Shown in pieces: positions 1-12,229 of a stretch of DNA of 64,000 nt. Numbering within the stretch: position 1 is the first letter of the stretch; the number at the start of each line of letters is the position of its first letter. The position numbers were made by a program, and so were the translations under genes. The notes under the pieces were generated by a model. It worked only from the letters and a program-made list of their open reading frames with translations. It was not told the DNA's origin and did no database searches. The stretch comes from Rhizomucor pusillus (lineage: Eukaryota > Mucoromycota > Mucoromycetes > Mucorales > Lichtheimiaceae), in NCBI GenBank assembly GCA_900175165.2, contig FWWN02000591.1, positions 1-64,000 of the forward strand, in the 5' to 3' direction.

Positions 1-930
1 TTTCTCTCGGAAGGCCAAATGGCGGCGATGAAGGAACTGATTGCAGAATAGTCAGTCCTCAAACGTAGTTCAAGTGCATCGTGGGATAAAGCAAATGCTC
101 ATTCTGATTCATTTCCTTCAACCCCGTCTTCATGCGACATAGCATTTGCGAGATGCGCAGTTAAACACATCAACTTTGACTCCAATCTCGCCACTTTGGT
201 TTCTAGCCATGATTATGTTTCAATGGGCCTGTTATTACCACCGTGACATGCATGGTGGTCGCAAGCATACACGGGATACAAGGAAGTTCTCTCCCTCCCT
301 CGAAACAGCTCAGACGCAGTACACTACACATTCAAAACCAAATCAGATGACAGATGCTGGGGTTGCTGTGACAAGTGTTGCTTTCCATAGTGATCTCGTT
401 TGCGCAGATGCATCTTGGCAAAAGGCAAGATAAATTAAGTACGAAGAGAACTATAGTGCTTGTACCTGCTCATTGAAGTATGCTTGATAATCCGTGAAAT
501 AAACGGGTCATTCCATTGCTTTGCTGATATATTAATGAAACCAAAGATGCGTTGTGTGCGATAAAGGGTATCCTGTTAAGTGTGAGACACTGCATCATGG
601 TCACCACTTGCTGGAACGACCGCATGCAATGGCATATTTCAACTAATTAGGAACTTGCCCACTGGGTACCACTATAGATTACTCGCATAGACAACCAACG
701 CTGGATACGACATTCGCTAACCTTTGGGACATGGCTTAATCAGTCGGAGAGAACATAAAATATATACTTGTTTCCTTGATGTTGGCTTTTGACTCGAGTT
801 CATGGGTCGACCCATATATTGCTATGGCTGATTTAGATTCCCCTAGCCGACCCGATTCGGGGAGTGCGGCTCATATTTATGAAGATGACCCAGTCAACTG
901 TAGCACGACTCAGGCTCATATTACTGTTCC
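1..930. other. Unassigned sequence at the left edge
   Basis: I see no recognisable protein domain, RNA gene or repeat here. The short open frames (around 146-433 and 776-985) do not resemble any family I know, and the flanking sequence is transposon debris, so I treat them as chance ORFs. Confidence 0.5.
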
Positions 931-1095
931 ATTTTCGCCGAGCCTGACCAAATTGTGCTTCCAGCACTGTATATATGAGAAGTAAAAGTAGCTTGTTTGA
1001 ATGGCCCAATTCTGGCTTGTATGGCCCACTTTCAGCTTTAGTGGCCCATTTTCGCTAGGCTGGCCCACTTTGTAGTCATCCTTCCAACACTGTAT
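930..1095. repeat. Array of mariner-end-like repeats left of the Tc1/mariner copy
   Basis: Two copies of a motif ending in CACTGTATAT (about 943-975 and 1060-1094) lie on either side of four direct GGCCCA(A/T/C)T units spaced about 19-20 bp apart (about 1001-1075). Read on the minus strand the block starts like a Tc1/mariner terminus (TATACAGTGTTGGAAG). It lies just past the 3' end of the mariner transposase gene. It may be the element's own end or the end of a second decayed copy. I could not pair it with the right-hand end by a clean inverted repeat. Confidence 0.4.
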
Positions 1096-1189
1096 ATCTT
1101 TTGTTTTTTAAAATAGGAAGTAACAGGAAAAATCAAATAACATACTTACCTGTTTGCATGTTGTTGGCTAGTATTGAAGCCATACAACA

Positions 1190-2475
1190 TTACATATTTT
1201 CTCTATTACGGCATTTATCCCAGCAATTATGTGAATGAGAAACAAAACCGTGGAAATTGCTCAACGTTATGCTATTACAAGCATTACTAATCCGGGTCGA
1301 TAAAGCCTCTTTTTCCAGAAATCTATGGCGCTTAACTTTGCTTTTAGCGACAGACCAGAACTGCTTAATTGGGTTCAGCTCAGGAGAATATGAAGGTAGA
1401 TAAGCATATCGATATCCTCGAGACGTGATATACTTTGCAATATCTTCAGACTTGTGTATTAGAGCATTATCCATGACCAGGTAGTGACCTTTCATTTGCG
1501 GGTATTTGTTCATTTCATCCGAAGTGTCTTTCAAAAAGCTAATATAGTGTCCCGTTACAGTACCAGTGCTCAAATATCCAGATCCTGTCCAGCCTTTCCC
1601 TTCTTACTAGGTTTGGGTATTCTCAAGCTAACTTTAATTAACCCTGAAGCAGAGATAGCATCCAATATAGTCGTGGTCTTCGCTCTCGTGCTTGGCACGG
1701 TAACAACAGCAGGATTACCTTTCTTAGACCAAGCCCTCGTACGTTTCATATTGATATGAAACGAAGATTCATCAAGAAACACACAGTTGTTCAAGAAGTC
1801 CATGTCAGTTTGCTCTCACTTGCGAACCCAATCATGTCGTTCCTGAATCTTTTCTGGGCAATTTCTCTCCACAGACTGGAACTCTGCTTGTTTTACGGAA
1901 AGGTTACACTCTGTCCTCATGAAATTATAAACAGTGCTATGGGTGACTTTAAGACTATCGAACTGTTGCATTAAATGCTCAGTCACTTCTGCGACAACAG
2001 CGGAGGGATTACCATCAATAAAATCAATAACGACCTTTACGTGTTCCTCAGTCAGAATGCGTCTACGACGTTTCTTTTTCCCGCTCTCAAAGATGCTATC
2101 GGGACGCTCCTCATATTGTTTGACCCATCTCTGGGCTGTGCCAGCGTGAATACCCAATTGTTTCGCTGCAGCAGAAGCACTCATACACTTCTCAATCTTC
2201 AGTTTAAAGAATCTGGCCTTGTCTTGAGGAGTGTAAGAAGTATACCGTTTTTCAGTCAATTCCCTCATATGAGAATCCTCATCTCTAGGCTTATCTACTT
2301 GCATCGGGTTAGCTCGAGATTTCTCCGCAGGCTTCTTTTGCAAATAGTCAGTATGAGAACTAATCGTCTCAAGAGCAAATTGTTCCTGGTCAACGATGTA
2401 GTTCATGGGCTCAGGTCTACCGTTCTCATCCACAGCATTTCCTTGTCCATCTTCGTATAAAAATTGTGCACTCAT
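1190..2475 (-). pseudogene. Tc1/mariner-type transposase (broken)
   Basis: This is a cut-and-paste DDE transposase. The likely start is the Met at 2475 (MSAQFLYEDG). An N-terminal helix-turn-helix (SASAAAKQLGIHAGTAQRW) is followed by the catalytic core: FLDESSFHINMKRT (first Asp), YLVMDNALIHKS (second Asp) and SYSPELNPIKQFW (Glu region). Two lesions are visible. An in-frame TGA at 1816-1818 (WVRK, stop, EQTDMDF) stands where Trp is expected. A frameshift near 1570-1573 separates IPKPSKKGK from GTVTGHYISFL. The copy is therefore inactive as a protein source, although all core motifs remain. It lies head-on against the 3' part of a MULE, which suggests insertion into that older element. Confidence 0.88.
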
Positions 2476-2559
2476 GTTTGAAATGGTAAAGTAGTGAACA
2501 AGGAGAACCGTGAGGGAATACAATGGCGGGAATACATACCCAGAAATGCCAAGATTTCT

Positions 2560-2694
2560 CTGCGACAAATCTTTTCTCAGTAAGCGACATTTGATTCCTA
2601 AGCAGGCCACATCTATTTTGAAAAATGCGACAGGTACTTTTGAAACTGCGACATTGATTTTCAAAGCCTGCGACACTGCTTTTTAAAAATACTG
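2560..2694 (-). repeat. 5' end of the mariner element: five to six subterminal repeats
   Basis: On the plus strand GCGACA (one copy GCCACA) recurs about every 21-24 bp from 2560 to 2685, each followed by a T/A-rich spacer. The block ends at CTGTA (2692-2696). On the minus strand the element therefore begins TA-CAGTATTTTTAAAAAG, with TA as the probable target duplication. Subterminal repeats of this kind are candidate transposase-binding sites. The left end carries a different repeat core (GGCCCA). Confidence 0.5.
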
Positions 2695-2696
2695 TA

Positions 2697-4704
2697 GGTG
2701 GCACGACAGTTGGAGGTATCTGCGTGGCCGGTATGTCTGGCAGATCTTGCCTGTTGAAGGACGGAAGCGGTGGACGGACGTGATATTCGCCATGCAAGCG
2801 AGCGACCAGGAAAAGATGCTTGCAGGCACGACCATTGCTGCGGAATGCATCACACGTGCGGTGGCTGAGGTGCAACCCATCAGCTTGAATCTGTAAGAAA
2901 ACGCGAGATAAGCAGATGGATACGATATGACGACGAGACCAGCATCATCAATCGGCTATATGTACTTACTTGATATCGAACATCCACGTTACCTTCTTGA
3001 AAAGAGGCAACTTTGAAGGAGGCGTCGTTGATCTTGACTACAGCGGATTCTAGTCGCGCTGCAGGGAACTGCCCCGCCTTGATGTCTTGCGCGCGGAACA
3101 GTTGCTCTTGTGGGCTCATGCGCCCGATGTTAACAGTGCGCGTAGGGATGTTCCATTGCATATCCCGTTCAACAGCGTGAACTAAGACATGCAATAAGAA
3201 GTCCAAGCGCTAGTTTCTTCGGCGATCGAGATAATTTGTCTTCAGTTGGTTGTGCCAACTCTCGACGAAATTATTCGTTTCCATGTTCCTGTACATGCTT
3301 GGTTGGTAGCAGCGTGCCCAGTGAACATGCTTGCCGTTATCGAGCCACTGCCGCTGGAAGTAATCCGGAATCCTCGATGTGATGCCCACTTCGACTGAAA
3401 CTGCTCGAGCCTCTGGTCGAATTGGACGGGGTCCTCTTCATACATTAGCCCGTGCAAATCGAAGCAAAGATGCTTTCTAACGGTTCCGGAATCGCTATCG
3501 GCTCCCGAGACTTTCACTTTGGCATTAATTTGCTGCGATCAGGCACGTTGGACATGCCAGGTGCGGTATTGGATCGAGACAGCGTTACCGAAGACATGCT
3601 CTAGAGCATTACCTTCAGACAGGCTGACATCGATTGTTATCTTTGCCGGGATCAGCCTGCGGTCGCGTAGCTCATACAACCATTCTTTCAGAGGTTCTGC
3701 AGAATGGTCATTTGTAAAAAGGTAGGCTACTGGTATACCGCTACCCGTCCATTGCTCTCTGACGACAACTGTATAAGAATGCCGTTTGAGTACGGGCCAA
3801 TGTCATGGGTCGCATCTATTCCCCAGGCTTGAGGATCCTTGAGGAGGCTGTGCTGCCAAAAGGCGTACTTACCCAGACCGAGACCCTGACACACATCTCA
3901 TATGGTGAACCCTTCTTGCTGCAAGCTTTCCAGAGCCTTCTTAACCGAAATCAAGTCGTCCTGCTCGCGACGTATTTGCTGCATGGTGAGCTTGTACTTC
4001 AAGTTGTTCTTGTCGCCGGCGTGGATGTTGGCTGCTCTTGAAGTTGCAGGCTCATCGGCATGCTTTTCTTGCAAGTACTCCCGGATTTTGGCCGCGGGAT
4101 AGTTCTTCTGCAGCTCTTCCGCGATCTCAGCTGTCAGATCCTCAGGACATGGCAAATGCTGCACGTCCTCGATGGTTCCAGGTCTATGATTCTGGTGCTA
4201 GTTCACAAACTTAAAGGTGCATTGCTCCGGGGTCTCCATGAAGCAAGCCACCGTTAGCTTCGCTGGGCATCCAACTTTCTTTGACGCATTCTGGTTCGGT
4301 CTGGCCTCTCCAGAGGCACCGCCGGTGCTGTCCCTAGCTTAGCCAGTTGCCTTCGCGCAATGGCAAACATAGCGCTTTCGCCACAGAGTCTTGGCAACGC
4401 GCCGTCTCTTTTGACGATTGCTATCGGTACCATCGGCTTTTTATAATCAGAATAGAGATAAGCATATTGAAAGGGCCGCAGATAAATGTTGCTTTGAAGT
4501 CACTCACTATTCTTACTTTCAGCAGGAGCAGCAGAGATCTCGCGGGTTTTGGTTTCCTCCTTGACGGGAGTCCTTGTAAATCCAGGAGAAACCCTTTTTA
4601 AGCCCTTCTTGGAAGAACTTGTGCAAATCCTGCACGAAGGTGGTCACGCTCTCCAAACGTTCACGAGGGACAGAGGAGGAAGACTGGGTAGTGGCGTTGT
4701 TCAT
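2697..4704 (-). pseudogene. MULE transposase A (FAR1/SWIM type), broken
   Basis: Mutator-like transposase remnant in several frames. The N-terminus starts near 4704 (MNNATTQSSSS), followed by a KIREYLQEKHADEP segment (about 4080). The late MULE signature NNFVESWHNQLKTNYL lies near 3230-3275, and RLDFLLHVLVHAVERDM follows. A SWIM-type zinc finger with a CKH core is at about 2790-2850. Frame changes and an in-frame TAG in the RRN-RLD stretch (about 3210) show it is decayed. The mariner copy abuts its 3' end at 2696, so its final residues may be displaced. A homologous N-terminal fragment lies at 22.4-23.3 kb. Confidence 0.75.
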
Positions 4705-7700
4705 GGTAACGCGTCGGAAAGAAGTACAGTAAACGGGAGAAAGAAGGAAAAGTATAAAAACTTTCTCGTCGAAGACTTCTCCCCGTTCACTAGTGTAACT
4801 CGTTTTCCAACAAGTTACAATATACTCGAGCAAGTTCCATACAGTCTCCACACTCTCATTCCAGCAAAGCTCTCGTGCATCTTGTCAGTTTCCTCATGAC
4901 CTCCATTCCTCCCATCAGCTTATGAATTGTAGCACACGCCCAAGCCAAGCCAATTCCACAGCGAGCGTCATTGCAATTGCTAGCTTGTGTCTCCATGAGT
5001 GTCATCTCGCGCATCTGGCAGTGCCAGTGCAAACGTGGAACGTAGATGAGCAGTGTGAGTACGTTGATTCCAAAATTGGTTTCGTTTATTCGAGATGCAA
5101 GTTCAGAGATTGAGGGTTGGGTTGTAATGACAGTGAAAAGATTGAGGCAAGGTCGTAAGGAATTCTGCGTACTGGTTGCTGTGAGTTTCTTTTAGAAAGC
5201 TAGTGCAGTTACGGTTGCAACACATTCATACTTCTTATTTCTTGTTCAAAGTCATTACGCGTCTTGATTCAGCAATTGTTCAACACAGGCTAACAGTGAG
5301 CATTGGGAGCAGGTCACTAGTGTAAGTGCAGCGTCATTTGCTTGGTGCCCTGGAGATAAAGCGCTAATGAGCACGTTCAAGAATGCAATGAGCAAAAAAA
5401 GGCTGAGGAACAAGTCTGAATTTTACAAGGGGGCAGTGTAAAAAACGTCTGGCAGCCTGCCTCCTCCTTAGGCGGGACTTAAAAACTTTGGGGGCACTCG
5501 TTAAAAAGGGTGCAAAATAACGACTTTCCGATCGCCTTGGGGCATGGAGAGAACTCCAACGATACAAGATAGGCGTAAAATACCACAACGCCCAAATCCG
5601 TTTAGGGCAAACATGTGGACAGTTTTGGCAGCTCGTGTAGCTATGGCAGAATTGCATACATACGGCCAACGACTTCAGAATAGAAACGGCGGTGGCTCAG
5701 TGTCGCGGGACCAGAGCCGATTCTAAATTCGCTGGGATACGTAAACGGCATGCAACAGAATTAAGGCTCCGACTACGCGCCTGCCTACTCCCAGTCCCAT
5801 TTGTCTTGTCCGTAGCCCAAGCGAGCCAAAGCAAGCACGGATGATTGAAAGTGTATGCACGTATTTTATGCCAAATTCTAAAGGCGGAAGCATTTATTTT
5901 GCACAACCTGCAAACGGCTATAATACCTTCACAAATCCGTCAGCACCGTAATGTGCGCCAAATATGTGAGTAAGGATGCTTTCCCAGCGACAGACAGGTT
6001 CATTCTGCGCTTACTACCTTGCGCATTGTATTGAATGGCCATGTCTGTAATGTTGATACGCGTTTACTGCACACACAGATTGCACAATACATGCATACAT
6101 GTTTATGCAGCGAATTGTAAATAAGGAAAGGCGGGGGCCGTAGTCTTTACTGTCCTCTTGGAAACTTTGTTCTTGACACATAATTTAAAAAGCGGTCGAA
6201 TTGACTCTTGTACAATACGGTGCTTACTTGTTTAAAGTCCGACCATCGTAGGTGGAGTCGAAAACTTTTAGAATACATCGAGACACAAAAGAAACAAACT
6301 GGAGCTACGCTAATTTTTGGAAAAGGTGTATATTTCTCGGATTTACGCCTATCACATTTCTTCCCCTCCTAAAACAGGATGACGCTTGGTCAGAGTATGG
6401 GACCGGTTGGTCTACGGACAGCCAGTTCAAAATATGCAAACAAATAAACAGCTATTTTGCTTTTTCTTTTCTCGAATGGAAAGCGTCAGAACACGTAAAC
6501 AATTTCTATTTAGCAGGGTATACGTACGATCCACATTCTCGACTTCCTTCCAAACCGTTATACGCTTCCTAAATGTCGATTGAATATCCTTTGCTCTGCT
6601 CTAAATCTTCTTGAATCAAAAGGCAAGCAGCCTCAGGAACCAGGACTTCTTGAAGAAATAGTTCAGGCGTCTGGGGCTTAGAAGCTGCTAGCTGCATGGG
6701 TGAAAAGCGGATCCTCTGTAAAGAGAAACATGCAAACAAGTACTTCGTATATTACTGATAGAACAACGCATGCCGTAATATCCAGTCTATTTAATTATAA
6801 TTTAAGACATTGAAGCACCAACATAAATGCGATTTGCGAGCTACTTACCAGATGTCTCTCGAAACAATTAACCATCATAGGCTTATTGGCATTTCTCTTC
6901 AGTTCTTCATGGGCTTGCAAGGATATAAGCCTAAATCTGCTCGATCGTCTTTTTCGTATTATATGTTCCAACCTTGGCTTGAAACTTTGTAACGCTGTGG
7001 TATTTTCTCGAAATCGATATCTTTTGGATAACCTCGAGTCTGATCCAAAGTAACCCATCGCTGGTACATTGCATGTATGCGGCAGAAATCCCTCTCCCCT
7101 TCCTGAGATATCGGCCTTCAGATGCGCATCTTTCTATAATCAATTCTGGATGACGAGCTTTTTTTAGTCCTTGCTTTTCCCTTTGTTCGTATTCCACATC
7201 CATCTTTCTTTTCTTGTTTCGCGCTTCTTCAAAAAGTTTTTGTAGCGGTAACTTCAATGATTCGAGACAGTGAGAACATTCTGTAAGCTGCCAGCATCTT
7301 ATCGTACTATTTCTTATTCTTTTTATTATATTTCAAATACGTACATCCTTCATATCCTTATCCATATGTCTTATTCTTTTTCTTTCTACCATACTTCTTT
7401 GCATCGTGGATCACATGTGAAATCTTGCGTCACCTAGATGGTATAATTGTCACTATGAAAACTGTCATTATTACCTTTGTAACTATTTCAATTGTTGTCT
7501 CTATGACAATTGTCTCTATTGCAAATATCATCAATACTTTTGTAGCTCCAAGAAAATATGAATACTGGAAGCTGAAATCAATAAATGACAATCAGAACTT
7601 GATCATCTTCGAAATACTTTTCTTGTTTTATTATCTTCTTTCCTCTAAAAGGCTTCTTTTTGCCTACATTGCTTTTTCTTTAAACAGCCCTTTAGCTTAC

Positions 7701-8139
7701 CTTTCTACTTTCACTCAACCTCGTCGTTATCGAGAAGGAAACCATCGATTCGATCGATTCAGCTAGAGGATTGTAGTTCAGTATCTTATGAGCAGTATTG
7801 TATATGGAGTTCCATGGTACGATCTTGATTACCTTCCATCCTCTCGAGCACATTGAGATCTAGATCTTGAACGGTGTTACTTGCTATGCTGGACTCTTCG
7901 TTTGCTTCTCCATGATCATTCGTTTGCAATATATATACCCTTGTTAAGTTTCGTTGACTCGATCTTTCTGTACGTGAGCTAACTTAAGTCAGCAAACAGT
8001 AGATGATCGAGTAACAATTACCTGCTAGCATTTCTCGATTAATCACATCAAATGGTGATTCGATATGTTTGACCTCTGTTTGATTTTGCGCCGTACATTG
8101 GTTCAAGTCTTTGTCTCGGGGGCCAACCCTTCTATAATC
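4705..8139. other. Transposon-zone sequence without an assignable gene
   Basis: No domain could be recognised. Minus-strand frames at 6795-7257 (a Lys/Arg/Glu-rich 108-residue frame, MKLPLQKLFEEARNKKRK, and an overlapping 87-residue one) look more protein-like than their surroundings. They could be remnants of the MULE whose OTU-like end lies at 8.15-8.44 kb. The stretch 7300-7750 is AT-rich and low in complexity. Nothing else is supported. Confidence 0.4.
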
Positions 8140-8440
8140 TGTACAAAACTGTATTATTTGGAGCGATTGGTTGTCCAGCTGAAGGCAGAATTATGTAGTC
8201 TTTGACATTTTCGTTGTAGTTCTGGATATGCCGTAAGAGCTCGTTGAATGTCTTTTCGGGACCTGAATAACCAATCGCTTCGAAAACGTTGATGATATAG
8301 TGATTTTTTCCTAAAAGCGATCAGCATCCGTGTTGCCGCCCACCCAGATGAGTCTCCTGTTGTCGAATATGCAATGCAGCGATAACTACAGTGACCCTCA
8401 GCGATAACATTTCCAAAATTTTCAAAATTTTTGGGCATGA
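8140..8440 (-). pseudogene. OTU-like C-terminal domain of a MULE (fragment)
   Basis: On the minus strand the motif NVIAEGHCSYRCIAY followed by TGDSSGWAATR matches the start of an OTU cysteine-protease fold (D/E-G-x-C catalytic loop). A frameshift near 8300 moves the continuation (HYIINVFEAIGYSG, then a LPSAGQPIAPNN-type tail) into another frame. In this window OTU-like domains sit at the C-terminus of MULE transposases (compare 14.1-14.5 kb), so I read this as the 3' end of MULE B, whose N-terminal parts lie at 11.0-13.6 kb on the same strand. Confidence 0.6.
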
Positions 8441-8649
8441 AGTGAGGTGAGTTTCCTAGCAGCTGTCAATCATTCTGTAATTGTGAGCATTGTTGGATAG
8501 ATTTGCATTGACCCGATTTCTTTCGACTTGAGTTCCGGCTTCTGTGAGTTTATGACATCTTTTTGCCTCCTTTTTTAGCTTGAATTTCGATCGTCACGCA
8601 GCAGCGGCTTGCGTTTCGTACTAGCACGCCGTCCTTTCGTTTTTGTTTC

Positions 8650-9680
8650 GGAAGGGCGTGGGACGTTGTAGGATTCTTGTACATTAAGAGCTTGCCTGAT
8701 CTGATCACTGATTGGCCAAGGCTACAGTAACCGCGATATCGCAAACATCTCAAAGTTAGCAAGTCTACATAAGCCGCATCCGCTGTCAAGCCCGACCAGA
8801 CGCTGCAGTATCGAAAGAAGGAGGACCATCGATGGTTTCGGACAAGTTAGTGCGCCATATCATCCGTGAAGTCACATCCGGACCACAGGAAACCACTGTT
8901 GAGGTGCATGACAGCTTGCCGCAGGACTACAAAACCAAATTCGGCGTTGAAACTGTCGGTAATGTGCTCCGTCAGAGTGGTATGAACGGTGCAGCCAAGA
9001 TCCAGAAACCCGAACTTTCTCGTAGGCACATGAAGGCGCGACTGCGGTTCGTCAAAAAGTACCGTTACTACACCGCAGAGGACTGGAAACGAGTTATCTG
9101 GTCAGACGAAACGAAGAGAAATCGGTGCGGATCGGATGGCCGAAAGTGGTGCTGGAAAACCCGGGGAAGAGACGTCACAGAACCGCGAACCGTTCAAGGT
9201 ACTATCAAGCATGGAGGCGGTAACATCATGATTTGGGGCTGCATGCTGTATAACGGTCCCGATACATGTGTAAGATAGACGGTGGCATGGATAAACACCT
9301 GTACATCGAAATTCTTGAAGATCACTTGCAGAAATCGGCGGAGTTCTACGGCAGGGATCTCGATGACATGGTGTTTCCACATGATAACCATCCAAAACAC
9401 AAAGCTAAGGTAGTTCAAGCTTGGCTAAAAGAACGGAATATCGAAGTATTAGACTGGCCGGCCCAATCCCCGGATCTAAACCCGATTGAACATTTGCGGG
9501 TTGAGCTAAAAAGGCGCGTCAGTGACTACAACGAAATGCCGAAGTCCATGGCAGACCTCTGGGAGTGAGTTTAGACGGTGTGGGAGAAAATACCACAGGC
9601 AACATGGCAGTCCCTTGAAGAAAGCATGGCCAACAGAATTGAACCAGTAATAAAAGCTAAAGGAGGATATACAAAGTAGT
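8650..9680 (+). pseudogene. Tc1-type transposase (frameshifted)
   Basis: Tc1-family DDE transposase. A helix-turn-helix trace (GYSNRDIANISK) can be read around 8700-8750 in one frame. The main frame starts at 8832, with VIWSDETKR as the first catalytic Asp, then a frameshift near 9265 (MLYNGP / YMCKIDGGMDKHLY). The second frame holds FPHDNHPKHKAK (second Asp) and SPDLNPIEHLR (catalytic Glu), and runs on through two stops near 9568-9575 to about 9680. At least two inactivating lesions are therefore present. A TC1-like terminus (TTTTTGAGTCACTGTATA, about 9898-9915) lies downstream, but I found no matching left end. Confidence 0.85.
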
Positions 9681-9917
9681 AAATAAAATTTTGGACCCGC
9701 ACAAAAAACTGTCCCAATCGGGATCGAATCTTTGACCGCTCGTATTTCATTCCAGAATCGCTGTACAGAGCTCTTCTTTTTCCTAAAGATAGCACATCGA
9801 TCGGGCTATCGAACGATATATAGTGGCATAGGTTTACATTACAGCAGGACGGAGTATTTACTTGGAGAAGTCAAATGCTCAAATCATTGGGACAGATTTT
9901 TGAGTCACTGTATAATT

Positions 9918-10082
9918 TAGATACATCGAATAGCAAGCATATTCTATCTCTATCTTTCTATTATCAATATCCATCTCTATTGTATCTTTTATCCAATATA
10001 TTCTATTATCCTTCCTTAGCTTGCAAGACCCTGAGCTCTGTCCTTTGAATCCAAATACCAAAAAGGACACGAGGCTACACGG
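9918..10082. repeat. Low-complexity T/C/A-rich tract
   Basis: Short imperfect TATCTNTATT-type repeats occupy about 9940-10010. No coding potential was recognised. Confidence 0.4.
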
Positions 10083-10172
10083 ATTCATCTGAAAAGAAAC
10101 CATCTGGCTCCAATTCATCTGAACAAAAACCATTTGGCTCGAATTCATCTGGAAGAAAACCACTTGGCTCGA
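10083..10172. repeat. Three tandem 30-bp units
   Basis: ATTCATCTGAANAGAAACC-type units of exactly 30 bp start at 10083, 10113 and 10143, with a few substitutions between them and a partial fourth copy after 10172. The unit length is a multiple of three, so a minus-strand frame reads through as repeated S-Q-M-V-type peptides. I saw no other evidence that this is coding. Confidence 0.8.
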
Positions 10173-10558
10173 AACCATTTGAATTCGTAGCTTTTTATGG
10201 AGGTCATCCTTGTCCTCATGTCCATCGATAGACATTCGGGCTACCGTCTCTGTTGCCGATCAACCGACGTTCTTTAAAACTAATCCATCCTGCGAAACAG
10301 GATACCGCCCTGGAGAGATATACGGACGGCCAGGATATCTACCGCGTCCCAATCTCTGGTTGTCATCCAGGATTTGTCTCATCATTCAGGAAGCAATTAT
10401 CTCCCAAGACGTTGGATAGTCATATAGATCACCGACAGACAAAAAGATGTCCGAAATTATAACGACCTTGTCTGTCCTCCATTGGTTAATGTAAAATTTG
10501 CGAAAAGTATAAAGGGCGAGAGTCGCAAGCGAATAAAGACAGATCTTTCGCAACTTAG

Positions 10559-11012
10559 GGAGGCGGTCCAAGTTTAGTTGGAGTTGGAGCTGGGGCTCCA
10601 AATGGGGAAGGATTCTTTGGGTGGAGGCATTGGGATGGTCGAGCATGGATTACCGAGTGCCTCCTTCCAAAATGTGGGGGTTCATCCAAAAAGATGGCCC
10701 AGTGGATTTTTAAAAACAAAGCCATATGGAGCACATCCACGAACCTTTGTTCTTATCCGACTAGATGGCTACTGGATTTCCCACGAGCTCCACCACAGGA
10801 CTTGACCATCCCTATAAGAACAGAAAACCAAGATATGTTTTTCTTCTGCTAAAGAATCAGGGAGCACAAATATATCCAAATTTATACTACTGGCCAAATC
10901 AGAGAAGAGAAAACAAATAAGACTAATAAGTTTTTAGAAACTGGAAAAGTCCCATCGAGAATGCCAATGGCCAGGTAGGCGTGGACAACCTCGACGCATC
11001 CGTGCGTGCTCC
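10559..11012 (-). repeat. Dispersed repeat R1, copy 1
   Basis: This is the reverse complement of the block at 29541-30069, matching over most of its length with modest divergence. It begins GGAGGCGGTCCAAGTTTAG at 10559. Compared with copy 2 it has a 16-bp segment (about 10727-10742) where copy 2 has roughly 100 bp including an extra copy of the GGTGATCC terminus. It appears to be inserted into MULE B, whose sequence stops at about 11013. Confidence 0.7.
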
Positions 11013-11442
11013 TAAGCTGTCCCATTTAGAGCCCTACCCGCAACGCCAAAGGTGACAAGACGGTGACGATCAAGCCCGACATTGTTCACGCCGACGATGT
11101 TAACGAGTGGAAGTTTGTATATATTGGTTTTATACGTTGCATCGATAACCAGAACTTCTGATAAGCGACGAGCACCCTGTATGCAGTTATCGTGAGTGAA
11201 AAAGAAAGATGTTACGTGACTCTTGTTGTCAACATCGTATGCGATGTGGTATCCAGCTGATCCAGTTTGATGATTAATTTTCGCATATCTTTGGAGTCAC
11301 TGTATGTCAGCCCATCAAAACGTCGACGAATATTGGAGATATCCTTTGCGATAATCTGGATGTCAGGATGACGAGTGCTGATAGTATCGACGATAACGTA
11401 GTTAGTAGCATTTTGTTGGACAAGCTGTAAAGGAAGTTCTAA
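11013..11442 (-). pseudogene. MULE transposase B, central fragment
   Basis: The minus-strand frame LVQQNATNYVIVDTIS leading to KDISNIRRRFDG is the region just before a MULE catalytic core. Shifted frames downstream contain SFSLTITAYRVLVAY and, near 11040-11060, RLVTFGVAGRALNGT, which resembles the core beta-strand region. At least two frameshifts are needed. Its N-terminal continuation is 13178-13625, on the far side of the hairpin and the AT-rich island. Confidence 0.65.
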
Positions 11443-11700
11443 GGAGGTCATCTAGAACCACTTGTATGATGTTCCTCCGGTTGAAGTCCGCGCTCCCCGA
11501 GGCTACGCAGGTTTTTGAGAATATGGGGTGGTCGCTNNNNNNNNNNNNNNNNNNNNNNNNNNNNNNNNNNNNNNNNNNNNNNNNNNNNNNNNNNNNNNNN
11601 NNNNNNAGCGACCACCCCATATTCTCAAAAACCTGCGTAGCCTCGGGGAGCGCGGACTTCAACCGGAGGAACATCATACAAGTGGTTCTAGATGACCTCC
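11443..11700. mobile_element. Hairpin element H1 (258 bp; loop masked by 70 N)
   Basis: The two arms, 11443-11536 and 11607-11700, are exact or nearly exact reverse complements, starting GGAGGTCATCTAGAACC. The 70 unknown bases fall exactly in the loop. Total length equals that of copy H3 at 28199. It lies at the border between MULE B (left) and an AT-rich island (right). No clear target duplication was found (TAA on the left, CAA on the right). I infer a non-autonomous foldback/MITE. Confidence 0.85.
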
Positions 11701-12229
11701 CAACTATCCGTCGTTCATTTTTCAATGGGCTGCATAGGTCGAAAGAGACATCGCAAATGGATGAGTCATTATCAAGATAGTTGAGAGACTCTAAATATGG
11801 TATATCTTCAAATTTTTTTACCTTTTTAAATTTATTTTTAAAATCATGAATCCCAACCTCCTCCATATAGTTTTATGTCGTATAAAGGACAATATTGAAT
11901 TTTTATTTTGAATCTTTATCAATAACCATCATATTTTCAAAGTCTTCGCTGATATTATCTATAACAGTGTTTTTATTTTTATCTTCTTTTTTATGATTAC
12001 CACTATATACATGTTCAAACTTTTTACCATTTTCTAATTTTATTGAGATATGTATTATATTATTCTTTTTAATTTGAAATCTACATCTATAATATTATAA
12101 ATATACTTATTTCTATTGGAAAGTTTTGATGGAACAAATGATCTTTTTATATCTTTCATAAAAGCTTTATCTAAAAATGGATTATCTTCCATCATATAAT
12201 TATATTGAGTGGAATTTTATTACAATTTA
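11701..12229 (-). other. AT-rich island, part 1: minus-strand frames of unknown function
   Basis: This sequence is strikingly AT-rich compared with its neighbours. Minus-strand reading gives Lys/Asn/Ile-rich peptides such as MEEVGIHDFKNKFKKVKKF (about 11866), KLENGKKFEHVYSGNHKK (about 12030) and MMEDNPFLDKAFMKDIKRSF (about 12195). They lie directly downstream of the transposase frame. I recognise no domain in them. They may be a second ORF of the same element or a decayed C-terminal extension. Confidence 0.4.

Noticed and set aside
9940..10172. Short-unit repeats considered as a CRISPR-like array
   Set aside because: The units are contiguous 30-bp tandem copies without spacers, in a eukaryotic context.
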